Below, piece after piece: positions 15,251-20,045 of a DNA stretch of 20,045 nucleotides (position 1 is the first letter of the stretch; every line of letters begins with the position of its first letter). The notes under the pieces are model-generated. The model ran no database searches. It was not told the origin of the DNA and was given only the letters and a program-made list of their open reading frames with translations. This DNA is from an uncultured Clostridium sp. (GTDB taxonomy: Bacteria > Bacillota > Clostridia > TANB77 > CAG-508): contig USJU01000014.1 of assembly GCA_900555085.1 (NCBI GenBank), positions 1 to 20,045 on the forward strand, read 5' to 3'. Position numbers and translations under genes: made by a program.

Positions 15251-15566
15251 ACAAACTTTAATAAATGTTTATTATTTTAATTTCAAATACTCACCTAGAA
15301 ATGCTATAGAATTTAACAAAAGAATTTTATCTAGAATACATGCTTTAGAAACATTTCCATATATTGGTAAGCCAATCACAGAGTTATCGAATAATAATGT
15401 TCGAGAATTAATTTTTAGAAAAAACAAACACTCTACATATAGAATTATTTATTACATTTCAAAAGCTCAAAATATTATTTATATAATAAACATTATTAGT
15501 TGTAAACAGAATCTCAATAAATTCCTCAAATCAAATAATTATTTCAAAAAATATTATAATCTTTAA
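15222..15566 (+). CDS. RelE/ParE-family toxin
   Basis: A 114-residue protein of the RelE/ParE toxin superfamily, whose members cut ribosome-bound mRNA (RelE) or poison gyrase (ParE). The start at 15222 is chosen because GGAGG lies 6 nt before it, inside the antitoxin gene; the longer frame to 15198 has no ribosome site. It shows the family order: helix hairpin (residues 8-45), then FPYIGKPI, RELIFRKN, STYRIIYYIS and NIIYIINIISC as the beta strands. There is a long basic tail (KQNLNKFLKSNNYFKKYYNL) after the core. Whether the target is mRNA or gyrase cannot be decided. The 29-bp overlap with the antitoxin fits coupled translation. It is convergent with the HD gene; no clear terminator separates them. 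Confidence 0.88.
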   Translation: MKIVIDDLAKQTLINVYYFNFKYSPRNAIEFNKRILSRIHALETFPYIGKPITELSNNNVRELIFRKNKHSTYRIIYYISKAQNIIYIINIISCKQNLNKFLKSNNYFKKYYNL

Positions 15567-15592
15567 ATTTTATCAGTATTAACAATTTATTT

Positions 15593-16201
15593 TTATAAAT
15601 TCTCTTTTATTTCTGGAAATAAATCGTACACATTATAACCTAATAAGTTATCAAAATATTCTTTTAATTTATATGTTTCTTTAATATGATACTGTGTATT
15701 TGAATAAGCTCCTCTTCTAGTCATAATATCAATCAAACGTTTATCTACTGTATAAACTTTTCCACTTTGAGGACACATTAAATCACATAAATTTATTATT
15801 TTTTCTTCTATTGTATATTGATGTTTTTTTATAAAGTCTGTTAAAAATGGATTATCTTCTGGATTTGGAACTCCTCCTGCTGTACATACAATATCATTAT
15901 TTAAATATGAATGTGTTAAACATACATTGCAGAATTCATCATCATATCCTTTTTCTTTTAAATATTTATATCCTTCCATAACATGAACATGAAAATCACT
16001 TACTTTTTTTCCTATATCATGAACATAACCTAATGTAATTGCTTTATCTACATCTAACTTCATTCCTTTTTCATTTAATGCTTCAGCTATTTTACCTGCT
16101 GATTTACCAACACATATTGAATGTTCTATCCATCCTTGATTTTCAAAATTTTTTCGTGTTTCTTCTAATATTTTTAATGCTTCATTACTTGTTAATTTCA
16201 T
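15593..16201 (-). CDS. HD-domain hydrolase, copy 1
   Basis: A 202-residue HD-domain phosphohydrolase. The metal-binding set is His27, His61-Asp62 (GYVHDIGKK) and Asp140 (NLCDLMC). The domain covers about residues 20-150, with extra His at 71, 73 and 97 that could shape a second metal site. Such stand-alone HD proteins cleave phosphate from nucleotides or dinucleotides; the substrate here is unknown. It is a clear paralogue of the gene at 17381-18001: both begin with a TSxEA helix and end in LLGYNxYDLFPEIKENL, and their 3' ends are alike also at DNA level. It is the last gene of the degenerate module B, 11 bp after the HAD gene, whose TAG stop sits in the ribosome site TAGGAG. Confidence 0.88.
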   Translation of the reverse strand: MKLTSNEALKILEETRKNFENQGWIEHSICVGKSAGKIAEALNEKGMKLDVDKAITLGYVHDIGKKVSDFHVHVMEGYKYLKEKGYDDEFCNVCLTHSYLNNDIVCTAGGVPNPEDNPFLTDFIKKHQYTIEEKIINLCDLMCPQSGKVYTVDKRLIDIMTRRGAYSNTQYHIKETYKLKEYFDNLLGYNVYDLFPEIKENL

Positions 16202-16212
16202 AAACTACACTC

Positions 16213-16710
16213 CTAACTTATATTATCTACATGTATTGCTTTTATGCCATTTTTTTCTAATAATGCAATAACATCTAAATTATCATCTATAAATAAAATT
16301 TCATTTAATTTACAATTATTAAGTTTTGCAAGTACTCTTATGCCTTTAAGTTTTAGTTCTTGTTCTGAAGTTGATATAACTTCAATATCATTACCATAAT
16401 ATTTATCTATAAATGTTTGCTTTGCTTTTAAATGAAATGAAAATTTCATTCCAGATAGGCAATACATTTTAATTTTTTTATTTCTTAAATTATTAATAAG
16501 ATTATACAATATTTCTGATTTTGTACAAGGTTCTATTTCATCATAAAATTTGTTTGGATTTTTATAGGCATTATAATACCAATTTGTAAAACTTTCCTCA
16601 CTTTCACTACGATGTTTTGTAAAATTTTTATCTTTATGAATTGCTAATGTTTCATCAAAATCAAAAATACTAACTTTAATATTATTTAAATCTACATCAC
16701 CTAATTTCAT
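16213..16710 (-). CDS. HAD-family phosphatase-like protein
   Basis: A small HAD hydrolase of 165 residues. Motif I is IFDFDETLA (Asp17, Asp19), motif II CLSG (Ser86), and motif IV LFIDDNLDVI (Asp142-Asp143). Lys120 or Lys122 in ELKLKGI could be the motif III lysine. It has little cap domain and is not a close relative of the nucleotidase-like HAD proteins around it. Two ATGs (16713 and 16710) are adjacent; the second is preferred because GGAGG would be only 2 nt from the first. That GGAGG is encoded by the Leu-Gly-Gly codons closing the upstream remnant. It occupies the position that NADAR holds in the intact module A. Substrate unknown. Confidence 0.82.
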   Translation of the reverse strand: MKLGDVDLNNIKVSIFDFDETLAIHKDKNFTKHRSESEESFTNWYYNAYKNPNKFYDEIEPCTKSEILYNLINNLRNKKIKMYCLSGMKFSFHLKAKQTFIDKYYGNDIEVISTSEQELKLKGIRVLAKLNNCKLNEILFIDDNLDVIALLEKNGIKAIHVDNIS

Positions 16711-16942
16711 CATTACCTCCTAATTTCTTAAATAAATCGTTATATATTTTATCTCTATCTAGAATTACATTTACTTTTTCTTTTAGCCATCTTTTTGTCA
16801 TAGTATATGGATCTTTATATTCTCCATTATATCTACCTGTAATAATTACTATTGTATGTCCATCTTTTTTTAACTTTTCAATATATTCTTTTGCACCTTC
16901 AATTACATCTAGATTAGGAGTTATTTCTCCTATATTTTTGTT
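16697..16942 (-). pseudogene. Remnant of a HAD-nucleoside hydrolase fusion gene with internal deletion
   Basis: An open stretch of 81 codons with no usable start (TAA at 16943-16945). The first part, NLDVIEGAKEYIEKLKKDGH then TIVIITGR and PYTMTKRWLKEK, matches residues about 71-114 of the HAD half of the fusion protein at 18480-19898 and the same region of the nucleotidase at 13599. It then jumps to LDRDKIYNDLFKKLGGN, identical to the last 17 residues (456-472) of that fusion protein. So about 340 codons, including the whole nucleoside-hydrolase core, are gone without breaking the frame. The C-terminal frame continues a few codons into the next gene. The HAD N terminus with motif I is also missing, so no active product is expected. 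Confidence 0.85.
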
Positions 16943-16982
16943 TTATCTTATCATAAATATAAAATTATTACAATAAATGTGC

Positions 16983-17034
16983 AAAAAAATAAAGTGCTAT
17001 TATCCAGTAACTGCTATTAACTAACACTTTATTT
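16983..17034 (-). terminator. Terminator between the two cassette modules
   Basis: On the reverse strand, AAATAAAGTG (17034-17025) pairs with CACTTTATTT (16996-16987), and a run of seven T follows. The 28-nt loop holds a smaller CAG-TTA-CTG dyad. It would end leftward transcripts coming from module A and the GC-rich stretch. A possible weak promoter for module B lies just beyond (TTGTAA, 17 bp, TAAGAT near 16946-16974). Confidence 0.65.
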
Positions 17035-17119
17035 CAGTAATCACATATTCAATTCCATTTTCTCGTTATTTTTATAAAAAAACTCATTTTTTGCAGATTG
17101 TGCGTTTTCTTTTTTTCTT

Positions 17120-17225
17120 ACAGTATCAACGGTTAGTTGTTCGTGTTACTTTCTGACACCCAAGGACTAGGCCTCAACTTATGGCGTATTTGTGCCAAGT
17201 TAATATGTGACTTGAGAAGCATTTG
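17120..17225. other. GC-rich, structured non-coding stretch
   Basis: About 100 bp of clearly higher GC than the surroundings, with no convincing gene. On the + strand CTCAA, AACTTA and TGGC (17173-17185) can pair with GCCA, AGTT and TTGAG downstream (17194-17217). Further left GTGT and ACAC can pair around TACTTTCTG. It may be a structured RNA, a dispersed repeat, or the end of a lost mobile element. I cannot match it to a known riboswitch or RNA family by eye. Confidence 0.4.
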
Positions 17226-17349
17226 TTATTATTTCTAAACTAATACAAACTGAATAACAAATTTTATGTATTGAATATTTATCTGTTCCTAAATGACTTG
17301 CAATTACACCATATATAAATATAAATATTATTGAATCTTCATTTTTCAT
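17200..17349 (-). pseudogene. Short membrane-protein remnant, possibly MATE-like
   Basis: A 49-residue open frame without a ribosome site, 31 bp downstream of the HD gene (copy 2). The sequence SIIFIFIYGVIASHLGTDKY then SIHKICYSVCISLEIITNAS has the LGT-x-x-x-(A/S)-I/A-H-x-I pattern seen in a helix of MATE-family efflux proteins. An intact MATE protein has about 450 residues, so this would be a small fragment. The similarity is by eye and short. Confidence 0.35.
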
Positions 17350-17380
17350 TACTTAATTTTTATATCTTATAATTTGAATC

Positions 17381-18001
17381 CTATAAATTTTCTTTTATTT
17401 CTGGAAATAAATCATATAAGTTATATCCTAATAAACTGTCAAAATATTCTTTTAATTTCATAGTTTGTTCTATGTGATAATGTGTTTTAGCAAATACGCC
17501 ATGTCTTAGTAATAAATCTATCATTCTTTTTTCAACAGTTAATGTTTTAGTGGTACACATTAAATCACAAAGGTTTATTATTTTTTCTTCCAAACTATAT
17601 TCATTCTTTATATATTCTTTCACAAAATTATAATGTATATTAGATTTGTCTGTTTCATTTCTATCATTTGATATGCAGTCTATATCATTATTTAAAAAAG
17701 AATGTTTAATACAAATTCCTGCGTATTCTTCATCATACCCAAGACTTTTTATATAGTTATAACCATTTATAGCATGAGGAAATACTCCTCCATGCTCATT
17801 AAATTTTTTTCCTATATCATGAATATAACCAAATGATATTACCTTATCAATATCTACATTTATGCCTTTATCTTTTAATGTCTTTGCGATTTTACCTGCA
17901 CTATTCCCTACACATATGCAATGGTCAATCAATCTATCATCTTTTACATTATTTCTCTCTTTTTCTAATAAATTTCTTGCTTCTTCACTTGTAAATTCCA
18001 T
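17381..18001 (-). CDS. HD-domain hydrolase, copy 2
   Basis: A 206-residue paralogue of the HD gene at 15593-16201. Metal ligands are His27, His61-Asp62 (GYIHDIGKK) and Asp146 (NLCDLMC). Start 18001 is preferred over 18013: GGAG is 5 nt before it, and the resulting N terminus MEFTSEEARNLLEK lines up with MKLTSNEALKILEE of copy 1. The middle (about residues 68-80 and 108-132) differs most, with EHGGVFPHAINGY replacing the DFHVHVMEGY of copy 1, so substrate choice may have diverged. It follows the NADAR gene by about 30 bp and is the last intact gene of module A. Confidence 0.88.
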   Translation of the reverse strand: MEFTSEEARNLLEKERNNVKDDRLIDHCICVGNSAGKIAKTLKDKGINVDIDKVISFGYIHDIGKKFNEHGGVFPHAINGYNYIKSLGYDEEYAGICIKHSFLNNDIDCISNDRNETDKSNIHYNFVKEYIKNEYSLEEKIINLCDLMCTTKTLTVEKRMIDLLLRHGVFAKTHYHIEQTMKLKEYFDSLLGYNLYDLFPEIKENL

Positions 18002-18032
18002 TTTTTCTCCCATTCTAATTTTTATTGTAAAA

Positions 18033-18479
18033 CTATTTTTTTAATTTGCTTCTAACTTCCATAAGAATTTTTCCTAAAAGGTTCTTATGTTCTTTATATT
18101 TGCATTCTTGACAAGTACATTCTCCCCAGATATTATCATGCCAACCAGTCGTATCTTCTATCAATTCCATATTTTCTGTATCTAACAACTCTTTCAAACA
18201 TTCGGGATTTTGTTTAAATTTTTCAAGAATGACTTTTTCCATTAAATCGTATTTTACATTATCCCAGTCCGGTCTTATAAATCTAGCTAATTCTCTACTT
18301 ACATGTTTTGCTTCATCAGGTATTAGTTTTGTCATCAATTTTTTTATATCTTCATCTAAAAATTTTTCAGCATGATAAGCTGCCTCACTTGATGAAAAAA
18401 TTAAATTATCTACTTTTACAGTACACATATAATAGTTTGTAAGTTTTGTATCATTTTTAAAATAATATTTATTCTCCAT
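18033..18479 (-). CDS. NADAR-family N-glycosidase (YbiA-like)
   Basis: A 148-residue NADAR domain protein. Known family members cut N-glycosidic bonds: YbiA/RibX types destroy reactive early riboflavin intermediates, and other NADAR proteins remove ADP-ribose from guanine bases. The hallmark residues are here: SSSEAAYHAEKF (29-40, Glu32 and His36), ARFIRPDWDNVKYDLM (65-80), TTGWHDNIWG (110-119), and NLLGKILMEVR (133-143). A Cys cluster, CTCQEC (121-126), is inserted before the last motif and might bind metal. Its ATG abuts the TAG of the fusion gene (TAGATG), and the ribosome site GGAGG is formed by that gene's Leu-Gly-Gly codons, so synthesis is coupled. It is flanked by nucleoside hydrolase/HAD and HD genes, so the substrate is probably a nucleotide-derived riboside. 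Confidence 0.92.
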   Translation of the reverse strand: MENKYYFKNDTKLTNYYMCTVKVDNLIFSSSEAAYHAEKFLDEDIKKLMTKLIPDEAKHVSRELARFIRPDWDNVKYDLMEKVILEKFKQNPECLKELLDTENMELIEDTTGWHDNIWGECTCQECKYKEHKNLLGKILMEVRSKLKK

Positions 18480-19898
18480 CTAATTTCCTCCTAATTTTTT
18501 AAATAAATCATTATATATTTTGTCTCTATCTAATTTAGTAACAAAAGTAATAATATGTCTATTATCAGTCAATTCATAAGAACTATCTTCTTTGATATTA
18601 GTACAACTTATTTCTTTTATTTCAAACCAATTTTTATTTATCATATATGCTATTGCTGATATATCCCAAATCACTCTTGTTTCTTGTATTCCATGATATC
18701 CATCATTATAAAATCTTTCAATTAAATAATTGCACAATTCTGATTTGTTTTCCAAATTATTTTTTAAAGTATTTATATCTATTCTCAAATCTGATACAAC
18801 ATTTTTGCATGGTAATATAGTCATTTTTACTTTTGAATTGAATACTATTTTTACTGCTTCAATATCCTGTTTAAAATTATATTCTAGATTATCTTTATAT
18901 CCTAGTTCATTTCCACCTAACCATATAATTTCTATTTTATTAATTATTTTAGGTTCTTTCTTAATTGCTAAAGCTACATTCGTAATAGCTCCAATTTCTA
19001 ATATATAAGTTTTATCATTTTTTAGTGCTATTTCAACTATCTTATTTACTGAATCATTAGTTTCATTATATCCATTACAAATGTAATCTGTTGAGCCTTT
19101 GAATACTTTATTATTTATATTAAAATTTAACCATTTGCATATTTTTAAAATTTCGTTATAACTTAATCCTTGTCCTTCTCTTACTGACACATTTCTTGAT
19201 TGATGTGAATATGGTGCTACTGTAATTGCTTCAATATTAAATTTATCTTGATTTTTCAATAAATATGCTAGTGCAAATTGGTCATCACATTCATTATATG
19301 TGTCTGTATCTAAAATTACATTGTATTTATTTTTTTTACATATTAAACTATATATTTCTTTCCATCCATTTATTATAGGAATATTTAAACTGTAATTTTC
19401 ATTATATCTTGTTTTCATTAAAAAACATTCTATTCCTGCGTTTAATATGTATTTACATTTATCTGCTTCATCATCAAACATAATATTAATACTATTTTCA
19501 ATACACTCTGGACTTTTATCTCTGCTTTTTGTAAATACTAATTTATCATATTTTATACCTTTTTCATTTAACCAATTTATAGTTACTAATTCGTGATTAT
19601 TAAAAAAGTGATTTGATCTATGAGTAATTAAAAATATTTCATTTTCTTCATATAATTTATTAATATATTCTTTAGCACCTTCTATTAAATCGAATTTTTC
19701 AACCATTCTATCCATATTATTACAGATAAAATCTTCTATTTCTTCTGAGCTCCAATCAAACATTCCTTCAGTAATGTGTTTAGCTTTTTTATTTATAATT
19801 CCTTTATTTCTTTTATTTTTATCTTCTTTTTCAAATTCTTCTAAAAATGTTTTATCTAAATCTGCTATAACATTATCTATATCAATTCCTATTTTCAT
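18480..19898 (-). CDS. HAD nucleotidase-nucleoside hydrolase fusion protein
   Basis: A 472-residue two-domain protein. Residues 1-190 are a HAD hydrolase like 5'-nucleotidases: GIDIDNVIAD (Asp6, Asp8), FLITHRS (Thr92), FTKSRDKSP (Lys124/Lys128) and MFDDEADKC (Asp142-Asp143). Residues 192-472 are an inosine/uridine-type nucleoside hydrolase: calcium-site motif LDTDTYNECDDQFAL (Asp198, Asp200, Asp205, Asp206), EIGAITNVALAI (301-312), WLGGN, EYNFKQDIEAVKIVF (339-353), and VIWDISAIAY (409-418). In the last motif Asp412 is kept, but the usual His of HDP is Trp411. One chain could thus turn a nucleoside monophosphate into base and ribose. The start at 19898 has GGAG 6 nt upstream; the ATG at 19910 has none. 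It is translated just after the partial HAD gene at the window edge. Confidence 0.88.
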   Translation of the reverse strand: MKIGIDIDNVIADLDKTFLEEFEKEDKNKRNKGIINKKAKHITEGMFDWSSEEIEDFICNNMDRMVEKFDLIEGAKEYINKLYEENEIFLITHRSNHFFNNHELVTINWLNEKGIKYDKLVFTKSRDKSPECIENSINIMFDDEADKCKYILNAGIECFLMKTRYNENYSLNIPIINGWKEIYSLICKKNKYNVILDTDTYNECDDQFALAYLLKNQDKFNIEAITVAPYSHQSRNVSVREGQGLSYNEILKICKWLNFNINNKVFKGSTDYICNGYNETNDSVNKIVEIALKNDKTYILEIGAITNVALAIKKEPKIINKIEIIWLGGNELGYKDNLEYNFKQDIEAVKIVFNSKVKMTILPCKNVVSDLRIDINTLKNNLENKSELCNYLIERFYNDGYHGIQETRVIWDISAIAYMINKNWFEIKEISCTNIKEDSSYELTDNRHIITFVTKLDRDKIYNDLFKKLGGN

Positions 19899-19910
19899 TT
19901 TTATCTCCAT

Positions 19911-20045
19911 TTATATCTCTTTTATTTTTCTATATATGTCATACCAACTATAACATCTATAAATATTTTTTCCATTGCATTGTTCATTATAATTTGCATG
20001 ATAGCAAATTACAGGTATTTCATTAGATATTGCGTTCATATTTTT
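19911..20045 (-). CDS. C-terminal end of a nucleotidase-like HAD protein (cut by window edge)
   Basis: The last 44 codons of a leftward gene that enters from the right edge. The end, NEIPVICYHANYNEQ then YSWYDIYRKIKEI, resembles the end of the HAD half of the fusion protein (GIECFLMKTRYNENY then INGWKEIYSLI) and the end of the nucleotidase at 13599 (ETLLNWNEIYNYINEM). It is therefore probably another nucleotidase-like HAD protein of the same family. Its TAA is 12 bp before the fusion gene start, so it belongs to the same operon. Catalytic motifs lie outside the window and cannot be checked. Confidence 0.65.
   Translation of the reverse strand, partial: KNMNAISNEIPVICYHANYNEQCNGKNIYRCYSWYDIYRKIKEI

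Noticed and set aside
15584..15601. Terminator between the toxin and HD genes
   Set aside because: AATTTAT-TTTT-ATAAATT is a perfect dyad but only 7 A/T pairs, too weak to call a terminator.
17120..17225. tRNA, tmRNA, CRISPR repeat or integron attC site in the GC-rich island
   Set aside because: No tRNA T-loop (GGTTCGA-type), no repeated units and no attC core-site arrangement are visible.
17222..17261. 9-bp inverted repeat TTTGTTATT/AATAACAAA as a terminator or element end
   Set aside because: It lies within the short membrane-protein-like frame, is AT-only except for one G-C pair and has no T-run on a relevant side; probably chance.
1..20045. Alternative genetic code (TGA read as Trp), considered because of the very low GC
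   Set aside because: TGA ends tag, and Trp in conserved motifs is TGG throughout, so the standard bacterial code applies.

Overview
The window is AT-rich DNA from a low-GC Bacillota, most likely a gut-type Clostridia. The evidence is the overall base composition, strong AGGAGG-type ribosome sites, TTGACA/TATAAT-like promoters, a clostridial UmuC/YolD pair, FtsX-type ABC exporter genes and standard code use (TGA is a stop). No rRNA, tRNA, CRISPR array, intact transposase or phage structural gene was seen.

Left part (1-5250). A small unknown membrane protein (343-843) is followed by a leftward DNA-repair operon: a Y-family polymerase (umuC-like), a YolD-like protein and the 3-methyladenine glycosylase Tag. 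It is divergent from a charged unknown protein (3657-4415). Next comes a scar zone: a fragment of a 1-deoxyxylulose-5-phosphate synthase gene behind a MerR-type promoter, two GC-rich palindromic repeats, and a ~190-bp inverted-repeat element.

Middle (5250-14700). An ABC exporter pair (ATPase and 888-residue FtsX-type permease) has a promoter carrying an 11-bp-period direct repeat. It is followed by a two-helix membrane protein, a cytosolic Cu/Zn superoxide dismutase-like protein, and a leftward five-gene operon: a 5'-nucleotidase-like HAD enzyme, an MFS protein, a GNAT acetyltransferase, a Cof-type HAD phosphatase and a second MFS protein. A small unknown gene (14353-14553) is driven by a promoter that resembles the operon promoter.

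Right part (14800-20045). A three-gene rightward unit ends in a RelE/ParE-type toxin. The rest is a leftward accessory cassette built from nucleotide- and riboside-processing enzymes: a HAD nucleotidase (cut by the window edge), a HAD-nucleoside hydrolase fusion, a NADAR N-glycosidase, an HD-domain hydrolase, then a second degenerate copy of the module (a HAD/nucleoside-hydrolase remnant with an internal deletion, a different HAD protein, and a second HD hydrolase). Between the copies lie a membrane-protein remnant, a GC-rich structured stretch and a terminator.

The cassette is the most interesting part. The enzymes could act in series: HD and HAD proteins remove phosphates, while nucleoside hydrolase and NADAR cut the glycosidic bond. 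This could be salvage or repair of damaged nucleotides, NAD/ADP-ribose handling, or a nucleotide-depleting defence. The function is inference; the gene content and the duplication are visible in the sequence.
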